DNA from: Urbifossiella sp046350095
Lineage (GTDB): Bacteria > Planctomycetota > Planctomycetia > Gemmatales > Gemmataceae
Length of the DNA stretch: 64,000 nucleotides
Assembly (NCBI GenBank): GCA_046350095.1
Contig: JAXMBA010000002.1
Location: forward strand, 992,001-1,056,000
Direction of reading: 5' to 3'
Part shown: piece after piece, positions 33,404 to 44,003 of the stretch
How positions within the stretch are numbered: position 1 is the stretch's first letter
Layout: every line of letters starts with the position of its first letter
Notes under the pieces: model-generated
What the model was told of the DNA's origin: nothing
Seen by the model: only the letters and a program-made list of their open reading frames with translations
The model's database searches: none
Made by a program: the position numbers and the translations under genes

Positions 33404-34867
33404 ATGAACAACACCCAGTCCACCGAGCTCGTGTTCGAACTGTCCCGGCCCGGGCGCCGCGGGCACCGTGTCCCGCCGTGCGACGTGCCCGCTGACACCC
33501 CGCTGTCACAGCTCGTCCCGGACCGGTTCCTCGCCGCGGAGCCGCCGCCGCTGCCGGAGGTCGGCGAGATCGACCTGATCCGCCACTTCACCAACCTGTC
33601 CACGCGGAACATGTGCATCGACACCCAGTTCTACCCGCTGGGGTCGTGCACCATGAAGTACAACCCCAAGCGGCACGAGCGGCTCGCGGCGCTGCCGGGC
33701 TTCGCCGACCTCCACCCCCTCCAGCCCGACGACACCGTGCAAGGAATGCTGGAGCTGCTGTTCGAGATGCAGCAGTTCCTCGCCGAGATCAGCGGCCTGC
33801 CGGCGGTGTCGCTCCAGCCCGCGGCCGGGGCGCAGGGCGAACTGACGGCGCTGCTCGTCGCCGCCGCGTACTTCCGCGACAAGGGCCAGACGCACCGCAA
33901 GAAGGTGCTCGTGCCCGACTCGGCGCACGGCACCAACCCGGCGTCGGCGCAGCTGGCCGGGTTCGAGACGGTCACGGTCAAGAGCAACGCCAAGGGGCTC
34001 GTCGATCTCGACGAGCTGAGGGCGAAACTCGGCGCCGACACCGGCGTGTTCATGATCACCAACCCGAACACGCTCGGGCTGTTCGAGGTGCAGATCCGGC
34101 AGATCACGGACCTGGTCCACGCGGCCGGCGGGCTGGTGTACCTGGACGGCGCCAACATGAACGCCATCCTCGGCGTCACCCGGCCGGGCGACTTCGGCGC
34201 CGACATGCAGCACTACAACGTCCACAAGACGTTCACCGGCCCGCACGGCGGCGGCGGCCCCGGCAGCGGCCCCATCGCCGTCCGCGACTTCCTGGCGCCC
34301 TACCTTCCCAGCCCCGTCGTGGTGAAGGACGGCGACACGTTCCGCCTCGCCGACACCAGCGACAAGAGCATCGGCCGGGTGCGGTCGTTCTTCGGGAACG
34401 TCGGCATCCTGTTCCGCGGGTACTGCTACATCCGCACGCTCGGCCCGGACGGGCTGAAGGCGTGCAGCGAGACGGCGGTGCTGAACGCCAACTACCTGCG
34501 GGCGCGCGTGAGCGAAGGTTTCGAGGTGCCGCACCCGGGGCCGTGCATGCACGAGTTCGTGGCTAGCGCCCGGCCGCTGCTGCGCGAGCGGAAGGTGCGG
34601 GCCATGGACGTGTGTAAGCGGCTCTTGGACTACGGCTTCCACGCCCCGACGGTGTACTTCCCGCTGGTCGTGCCCGAGGCGCTGATGATGGAGCCGACGG
34701 AGACCGAGAGCAAGGAGACGCTCGACGCGTTCGCCGACGTGCTGCTGACGATCAAGACCGAGGACGCGGACGTGCTGCGGACGGCGCCGCACACCCACGT
34801 GGTGAGCCGGCCCGACGAGGTGAAGGCGGCGAAGGAGCCGGTGCTGCGGTGGCGCGCGCCGGCGTGA
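33404..34867 (+). CDS. gcvPB: Glycine dehydrogenase (decarboxylating) subunit 2
   Basis: 487 residues. NLSTRNMCIDTQFYPLGSCT, SLQPAAGAQGELTALL, PDSAHGTNPASA and HYNVHKTFTGPHGGGGPGSG are signatures. Lys275 in VHKTF is the PLP-binding lysine. It forms the P-protein dimer with GcvPA and decarboxylates glycine, loading the aminomethyl group on H. The L protein (lipoamide dehydrogenase) is not in the window. The operon ends with a clear palindromic terminator. Confidence 0.97.
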   Translation: MNNTQSTELVFELSRPGRRGHRVPPCDVPADTPLSQLVPDRFLAAEPPPLPEVGEIDLIRHFTNLSTRNMCIDTQFYPLGSCTMKYNPKRHERLAALPGFADLHPLQPDDTVQGMLELLFEMQQFLAEISGLPAVSLQPAAGAQGELTALLVAAAYFRDKGQTHRKKVLVPDSAHGTNPASAQLAGFETVTVKSNAKGLVDLDELRAKLGADTGVFMITNPNTLGLFEVQIRQITDLVHAAGGLVYLDGANMNAILGVTRPGDFGADMQHYNVHKTFTGPHGGGGPGSGPIAVRDFLAPYLPSPVVVKDGDTFRLADTSDKSIGRVRSFFGNVGILFRGYCYIRTLGPDGLKACSETAVLNANYLRARVSEGFEVPHPGPCMHEFVASARPLLRERKVRAMDVCKRLLDYGFHAPTVYFPLVVPEALMMEPTETESKETLDAFADVLLTIKTEDADVLRTAPHTHVVSRPDEVKAAKEPVLRWRAPA

Positions 34868-34875
34868 ACGAACGA

Positions 34876-34903
34876 AAGCCCGGGGACGGCCGTCCCCGGG
34901 CTT
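34876..34903. terminator. Bidirectional palindromic terminator after gcvPB
   Basis: A 28-base perfect palindrome (AAGCCCGGGGACGG then its complement) lies between the convergent gcvPB and lipoprotein genes, 9 bases from each stop. The TT/AA ends give short U-tracts on both strands. Confidence 0.75.
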
Positions 34904-34911
34904 CGCTCGAC

Positions 34912-35160
34912 TCAGGACTTCGGCATCGGCATCGGCAGCGTGCCGGGGGCCGTCTTGGTCGGGCCGCTCGCCGGCGGGATGCTCGGCGGGGTCGTGGTCG
35001 ACGTCCCGGGGGCCGGGGCCGTCGGGTACGGCGCGGTCGGGCCGGTGATGACGGCGTCGCCCGGGTGGGCGCCGCAGTCGCACTTCCCGCCCACGTGCTT
35101 GCAGCCGAACCCGGCGGCCAGCACCCCCACGACGGCGGTCATCAGAACTCGACGGGTCAT
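34912..35160 (-). CDS. Small Pro/Thr-rich lipoprotein
   Basis: 82 residues from ATG 35160. MTRRVLMTAVVGVLAAGFGC is a lipoprotein signal with the lipobox Cys at residue 20, followed by KHVGGKCDCGAHPGD (Cys/His-containing) and a long Pro/Thr/Ala tail ending PMPMPKS. I do not recognise the family. Such short cell-envelope lipoproteins are common in this lineage. Confidence 0.65.
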   Translation of the reverse strand: MTRRVLMTAVVGVLAAGFGCKHVGGKCDCGAHPGDAVITGPTAPYPTAPAPGTSTTTPPSIPPASGPTKTAPGTLPMPMPKS

Positions 35161-35391
35161 GACGGGTCCATCCGTGGTTCGGGCTACCAATACCCGGCCC
35201 GCCGGCGCGGCCGGGGCCGCGAAGCCCCCGCGCCGGCGGGCCGGTGCCGGGCGGCGCTCGGCTCCTGCCACGCCCCGCCCGACGCCGGTTGTATCGGCCG
35301 CCGAGGTCGCCCCGGTTCACCCGAACCCGCCGCCCCCGCCGGTTTCCCCCGATACACTGCCCCGAGCACATTCCCGGGTTACGAGGGCCGA

Positions 35392-36078
35392 ATGGACGCG
35401 ATCATCCTGGCCGCCGGCAAAGGCACCCGCCTCCGCCCGCACACCAACGACGTGCCCAAGCCGCTGCTGCCGGTGCAGGGCCGCCCCATCCTCGACTGGA
35501 TCATCGCCGCGCTCCCGCCGGTGGACCGGCTCGTCGTGGTCGTGAACTACCTCGCCGACCAGATCGAGGAGTACCTGAAGGGGCAGCCGCACGTCCGCGA
35601 CTGGGTGACGGTGCGGCAGGCGGTGCCGCGCGGCACCGGCGACGCGCTGATGAGCTGCCGCGGGGCGGTGCGGTCCGACCGCGTGATGGTGCTGAACGGC
35701 GACGACCTGATGGGCCGCGCCGACCTGGCGCGGCTGGCGGCGGTGCCGATGGGCATCCTGGCCCGCCCGGTGGACCAGCCGAAAGAGTACGGCATCATCT
35801 TCCGCCACGCCGACGGGTCGCTGAAGGAGCTGATCGAGAAGCCGGACCTGCCGGGGCCGCAGCTGGCGAACATCGGGGCGTACCTGTTCCCGCGGTCCGT
35901 GTTCGACCTCACGCTGACCGAGTCGCCGCGCGGCGAGTACGAGATCACCGAGGCGGTGTCGCTACTGGCGGCGCGCGGCCGCTTCGAGGTGGTCGAGGCC
36001 GCGTACTGGCTGCCGATCGGAAACGTGCCGCAGTGGGAGGCGGCGCAGCACGCGGACCTGGGGCCGGCGCGCTGCTGA
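35392..36078 (+). CDS. Sugar-1-phosphate nucleotidylyltransferase (NTP_transferase family)
   Basis: 228 residues. DAIILAAGKGTRLRPHTNDV is the nucleotide-binding signature, KPLLPVQGRPILDWII continues the N-terminal Rossmann-like fold, VLNGDDLMG carries the metal-binding Asp, and ANIGAYLFP and EYEITEAV are substrate-site blocks. It probably makes an NDP-sugar for cell-envelope glycans. Length fits single-domain members without a beta-helix. The ATG at 35392 is preceded by ACGAGGGCCGA (ribosome site GAGGG). Confidence 0.9.
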   Translation: MDAIILAAGKGTRLRPHTNDVPKPLLPVQGRPILDWIIAALPPVDRLVVVVNYLADQIEEYLKGQPHVRDWVTVRQAVPRGTGDALMSCRGAVRSDRVMVLNGDDLMGRADLARLAAVPMGILARPVDQPKEYGIIFRHADGSLKELIEKPDLPGPQLANIGAYLFPRSVFDLTLTESPRGEYEITEAVSLLAARGRFEVVEAAYWLPIGNVPQWEAAQHADLGPARC

Positions 36079-36666
36079 CCGCGCGTGGCCGGCGTCGCCG
36101 GGGCTGCCTCTGCCGCCGACCCGCGATCCGGGGCGTCGGCCCGGTTCGAGTCCGACTCGCGGTCCACGAGCGGTCGCCGACCCAACTCGCCGCGCCCGCA
36201 GACTGCTCGACGCGTACCGGCGCCGGACGAACTCGCCCTGCCGGGAGGCGGCCGCTGCCGAACCAACGTGGTCGTCACGCCACCAACTCGTTAGTGACGG
36301 GACGCGTAAAATTGGATTGATATTAGCCGTTCGTGAACGGCAGGATTCTGTTCGAACCTGTCGCTCGCGGGTCTGCCGGGTGAGCGGATCGGGTTCCCCA
36401 CCTCTCGACCGACTGGCCGACGGATTCGCAGCAAATCGCTTGGAAAGCTCTCCACTTCTCGCCGCAGTACCCCTGCCCCCCGCGCCCGCCGGAGGACCGG
36501 CCGGCCGGTCCACGGAGGGGTGATCTCAATCGCCCCTGGTAGCCGGAGCCCGCGACGGACGAGCCGCCTCCGGATTTGGTCCGCGGGTTGCGATAGCGGC
36601 CCGTCTCGGGTGAGTCGATGTCCCGCGGCGTGCGTGCCCCCGACCCCCAGCGGCAGAGAAACTCCG
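36079..36666. other. 588 bp without a gene, upstream of the RND efflux operon
   Basis: No reading frame with family features is present. An AT-rich pocket at about 36305-36330 (TAAAATTGGATTGATATTAG) stands out in the GC-rich context and could hold a promoter for the efflux operon, with TTAGTG at 36291 as a weak -35. The remaining sequence shows no named element. Confidence 0.45.
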
Positions 36667-37761
36667 ATGAAGTGTTCCCCGATCCTTGGGTTCGCCCTGG
36701 CCGCCGGCGCCCTCGCCGCGGCCGGCTGCCACCCGCACCACGCGGAGGGGCACGAGCACCAGCCCCACAAGATCGTCACCACCTCGCCGAAGGTGACGAA
36801 CCTCACCATCACCCAGCAGTACGTCAGCCAGATCCGGTCGCAGCAGAGCATCGAGGTCAAGCCGCAGGTGAGCGGGTACCTGGAGGAGATCGGCATCAAG
36901 GAGGGGCAGGCGGTCAAGAAGGGCGACGTGCTGTTCCGCGTCATGCCGGTGCTGTACAAGGCGAAGCTGGACACCGAGGCGGCCGAGGCGAAGCAGGCCG
37001 ACCTCGAGTACGCCTTCACCAAGAAGCTGACCGACGACAAGGTCGTCTCGCCGAACGAACTGGCCCTGTACGACGCGAAGCGGGCCCGGGCCCAGGCGCG
37101 GCTGAAGCTGGCCGAGGCCGAGATGAAGTTCACCACCCTGACGGCGCCGTTCGACGGCATCGTGGACCGCCTCCCCAACCAGCTCGGGAGCCTGGTCAAG
37201 GAGAGCGACGTCCTCACCAACCTGTTCGACAACCGGGTGATGTGGGTGTACTTCAACGTGCCCGAGATTCGCTACTACGAGTACCGGTCCAGTTCGAGCC
37301 CCATCGAGGCCCGGCAGATCGAGCTCGTGCTGGCCAACGGGAGCAAGTTCCCGCACCCGGCCCAGCTCCTCACGATCACCGGCAAGTCCGACCCGCAGAC
37401 CGGGAACATCCCGTTCCGCGCCGACTTCCCGAACCCGGACGGGCTCCTCCGCCACGGCCTGACCGGCACCGTGCAGGTCCACCGCCGCCTGACCGGCGCC
37501 GTCGTCATCCCCCAGCGGGCGACGTTCGAGATCCTCGACAAGCAGTACGTCTACGTGGTGGACGCCGAGGGCGTGGTCCACCAGCGGATGATCCGCGTCC
37601 TGCACGAACTGGAGGACGTGTACGTGATCGGGCCGGGCCTCGGGCCGGACGAGCGGATCGTGGTCGAGGGCGTCCGCGAGGTCCACGACGGCGAGAAGGT
37701 GAACGCCGAGTTCAAGCCGGCCGACCTGGTCCTCGGGGCGCAGAAGTTCCACGCCGAGTAG
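36667..37761 (+). CDS. Efflux RND periplasmic adaptor lipoprotein (AcrA type)
   Basis: 364 residues. A lipoprotein signal with LAAAGC (lipidated Cys at about residue 22) is followed by a His-rich HPHHAEGHEHQPHK. The adaptor fold has QSIEVKPQVSGYLEEIGIKE (lipoyl half), a coiled-coil (about 95-140), FTTLTAPFDGIVDRLPNQLG (second lipoyl half), TGNIPFRADFPNPDGLLRHG (barrel) and AVVIPQRATFEILDKQYVYV. It bridges the pump to the outer-membrane factor encoded downstream. The ATG at 36667 gives a proper signal sequence. It is first in a four-gene operon. Confidence 0.93.
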   Translation: MKCSPILGFALAAGALAAAGCHPHHAEGHEHQPHKIVTTSPKVTNLTITQQYVSQIRSQQSIEVKPQVSGYLEEIGIKEGQAVKKGDVLFRVMPVLYKAKLDTEAAEAKQADLEYAFTKKLTDDKVVSPNELALYDAKRARAQARLKLAEAEMKFTTLTAPFDGIVDRLPNQLGSLVKESDVLTNLFDNRVMWVYFNVPEIRYYEYRSSSSPIEARQIELVLANGSKFPHPAQLLTITGKSDPQTGNIPFRADFPNPDGLLRHGLTGTVQVHRRLTGAVVIPQRATFEILDKQYVYVVDAEGVVHQRMIRVLHELEDVYVIGPGLGPDERIVVEGVREVHDGEKVNAEFKPADLVLGAQKFHAE

Positions 37762-37767
37762 CGACAC

Positions 37768-37860
37768 GAAATGGCCAATGACCAATGACCCACCAATGAC
37801 CAACGGATACCAACGGCTCCGCCCGTGGTCATAGGTGGGTCATTGGTCATTGGTCATTTC
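37768..37860. repeat. 35-bp near-perfect inverted repeat between adaptor and pump genes
   Basis: Arms 37768-37802 and 37826-37860 pair with two mismatches and a 23-base loop. The core CCAATGACCAATGACCCACC is the same family as at 10771 and 20904. As at cusB-cusA, it lies between an RND adaptor gene and its pump gene. Confidence 0.92.
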
Positions 37861-37895
37861 CCCGTAAACCCGCCCCCCGGACGCCACCGGACTTC

Positions 37896-41546
<3,651 letters not shown>

Positions 41547-41681
41547 TGCGGGGGAACTGTGGGCAAGGATTGCCCATAGCGCCGCGGCCGCACCTGTATT
41601 AGTTATGGCTGTTCCGGCTGTGCCGGTAATGCCGATAAATCACGGGATGCCGAGAAGACGGACCTTCTCGCGGGGGGGCGG

Positions 41682-43493
41682 ATGGACACCGCAATGAATT
41701 CGTCGGCGTCGGTTCTCGTGCGGCGTGCGGTCGCACGGGCACTCGTCTGCGGGGCGGCGCTGCTCCTGCCGGCCTGCCACCTGCCCAAACTCCAGCCGCC
41801 GGACGCCGCGCCGGTGCTGCCGGCCACGTACAACGGCACGGCCACGGCGGACAACTCGGGGCAGCTCAAGGTCGAGGAGTTCTTCAACGACCCGGTCCTG
41901 GTCCGCCTCATCTACCAGGCGCTGGCCGGGAACCAGGAACTGAAGATCCTGGAGCAGGACATCCGCATCGCCCAGAACGAGGTGCTGTTCCGGCGCGGGG
42001 CGTACCTGCCGTTCCTGTCGCTCCGCACCGGGGCCGGGCTCGACCTGACCAGCGCGTACACCCCGATCGGCGCCGCCGAGCGGCAGCTCCTGACGCCGCG
42101 GGGCAAGCCGTTCCCCGACCCGCTCCCGGACTTCCTGATTGCCGGCAACATCTCGTGGCAGGTGGACATCTGGCGGAAGCTCCGCAACGCCCGCGACGCC
42201 GCCAGCCTCCGCTACCTGGGCACCGCCGACGGCCGGAACTACGTCGTCACCCGGCTCGTGGCGGACGTCGCCGAGAACTACTACACGCTGATGGCGCTGG
42301 ACAAGCGGCTGGAGGTGCTGAACGAGACGATCGCCATTCAGGAGAAGAGCCTGGAGGTGGCGAAGCTGCGGTTCCAGGAGGCCAAGGGGACCGAGCTGGC
42401 CGTGCAGCGGTTCCAGGCCGAGGTGAAGAAGAACCAGAGCGAGAAGCTGATCGTCCGGCAGGACATCATCGAGGCCGAGAACCGGATCAACTTCCTCCTC
42501 GGGCGCTACCCGCAGCCGGTGGAGCGCGACTCGGCCCGGTTCTACGACCTGAACCCGCGGGCGGTGGCCGTCGGCGTGCCGGCGCAGCTGCTGCTCAACC
42601 GCCCGGACGTGCGGCAGGCCGAGAAGGAGCTGGCCGCCGCCGGGCTCGAGGTGAAGATCGCCCGCGCCGAGTTCTTCCCGCAGCTGGACATCACCGGCAC
42701 CGTCGGGTACCGGGCGTTCAACCCGAGGTACCTGTTCGAACCGGAAGCGATCATCGCCGGCATCGCCGGCGACCTGGTGACGCCGCTGGTGAACAAGGCC
42801 GCCATCAAGGCCGCGTACGGCAACGCCAACGCCCGGCAGTTGCAGGCGCTGTACGACTACCAGCGGACGGTCCTGAACGCCTACACCGAGGTCGTGAACC
42901 GGGTGTCGATGGCGCAGAACTACGCCGCCAGCATCGAGATCAAGCAGCAGCAGCTGACCGCCCTGCGGTCGTCGGTGGACTTCGCCGTGAAGCTGTTCAA
43001 CGCCACCCGCCTGGAGTACGTGGACGTGCTGTTCTCGCAGCGCGACCTGCAGGACGCCCGGCTGACGCTGATCGACACGAAGCGGCAGCAGCTGACGGCG
43101 GTCGTGGGCGCGTACCAGGCGCTGGGCGGCGGCGGCAACCTGTGGGAGTTGTTCAAGACGTGCCCGCCGCCGCCGGAGGTGAACGCCCCGCCGCTGCCGG
43201 TGCCGGCCGGCGAGCCCGGGGCGCTGCCGCAGCCGCAGCCGGTCCCACCCGCCGGGGGCCGCCCCGCCGGCCGCCGTGCCGCCGGCCGCCGCCCCGCCGG
43301 CCGCCGTGCCGCCGGGCTCGCCCTGGCGCCGCGGCCGGTCCCCGACCTGCCGAAGCTCCCGGACGTACCGAAGCTCCCGGACGTACCGAAGCTGGTGGAC
43401 GTGCCGCCCGACGCCGCGCGGGCGGGGGACGCGGCGGACGACTTGGCGTGGGTGCGGGCGACGCCGGCGGTGGTCGTACCGGCGGGGCGGTAA
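41682..43493 (+). CDS. Outer-membrane efflux lipoprotein (TolC/OprM family)
   Basis: 603 residues. The lipoprotein signal ends LLLPACHLPK. Two OEP repeats follow (first LIYQALAGNQELKILEQDIR, second RPDVRQAEKELAAAGLEVKI), as do the TolC marks SWQVDIWRKLRNARDAA and ARAEFFPQLDITG. The core ends near residue 490 (YQALGGGGNLWELFK). The last 110 residues are repetitive: a Pro/Gly/Arg block (GGRPAGRRAAGRRPAGRRAA) and an 18-bp DNA repeat giving LPDVPKLPDVPKL. The Arg-rich block would read as Pro/Ala (PPAAVPPAAAPPAAVPP) one frame over, so a compensated frameshift there is possible. It forms the exit duct of the RND system. Confidence 0.9.
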   Translation: MDTAMNSSASVLVRRAVARALVCGAALLLPACHLPKLQPPDAAPVLPATYNGTATADNSGQLKVEEFFNDPVLVRLIYQALAGNQELKILEQDIRIAQNEVLFRRGAYLPFLSLRTGAGLDLTSAYTPIGAAERQLLTPRGKPFPDPLPDFLIAGNISWQVDIWRKLRNARDAASLRYLGTADGRNYVVTRLVADVAENYYTLMALDKRLEVLNETIAIQEKSLEVAKLRFQEAKGTELAVQRFQAEVKKNQSEKLIVRQDIIEAENRINFLLGRYPQPVERDSARFYDLNPRAVAVGVPAQLLLNRPDVRQAEKELAAAGLEVKIARAEFFPQLDITGTVGYRAFNPRYLFEPEAIIAGIAGDLVTPLVNKAAIKAAYGNANARQLQALYDYQRTVLNAYTEVVNRVSMAQNYAASIEIKQQQLTALRSSVDFAVKLFNATRLEYVDVLFSQRDLQDARLTLIDTKRQQLTAVVGAYQALGGGGNLWELFKTCPPPPEVNAPPLPVPAGEPGALPQPQPVPPAGGRPAGRRAAGRRPAGRRAAGLALAPRPVPDLPKLPDVPKLPDVPKLVDVPPDAARAGDAADDLAWVRATPAVVVPAGR

Positions 43494-43535
43494 GGCGGCC
43501 GGTCCCCGACACTCGGAACCAGGAAGGGTGACGCG

Positions 43536-43910
43536 ATGACTTCTCGTGCCGTGTGTGTCGCGCTGCTCCTCTCCGCCCTCTCGGCGACGGGGTGCGGGAC
43601 GGTGGCGAACCTCGCCGGGGCCGGTCCGGGGGCGAAGGCGCCGTTCGGCGGCGTGGCCCACGACGTGCGGTGCCTGAACGGGGCGTCGGCCGGCCACTCC
43701 GGCGTCGGGCCGCTGGAGGCGGACGGGATGACCGGCCCCCGGGTCGGGTCGATGATCCTGTGCGCCGCCGACCTGCCGCTCAGCCTGGTCGGCGACGCCC
43801 TGACGTGGCCGTACACCCGCGCCTACACCTGCGTGAACGAGCCGACCGACCTGCCGCCGATCCTCGTCGCGCCGCCGCCCGCCGAGGTCCAGCCCCGGCC
43901 GACGCCCTGA
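43536..43910 (+). CDS. YceK/YidQ-family lipoprotein
   Basis: 124 residues. LLLSALSATGCGTVANLAG is a lipobox followed by the CGTV motif of the family, and APFGGVAHDV and LCAADLPLSLVGDALTWPYT are conserved. It is a small outer-membrane lipoprotein of unknown role. It follows the outer-membrane factor gene by 42 bp in the same direction and is probably the last gene of the efflux operon. Confidence 0.8.
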   Translation: MTSRAVCVALLLSALSATGCGTVANLAGAGPGAKAPFGGVAHDVRCLNGASAGHSGVGPLEADGMTGPRVGSMILCAADLPLSLVGDALTWPYTRAYTCVNEPTDLPPILVAPPPAEVQPRPTP

Positions 43911-44003
43911 CGGCGTCCCGGAATCGTCGGGCGGGGCGTAGCACGCGGTTCCCGCCCGAGCCCGGCCGGCCGCGTGTCGAAGTCGGAGTCCGCGGGCTCG
44001 TCC

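Noticed and set aside
3281..37860. Heptad repeats as a CRISPR array
   Set aside because: Units are 7 bp, without spacers, and arranged as inverted arms; no cas genes are present.
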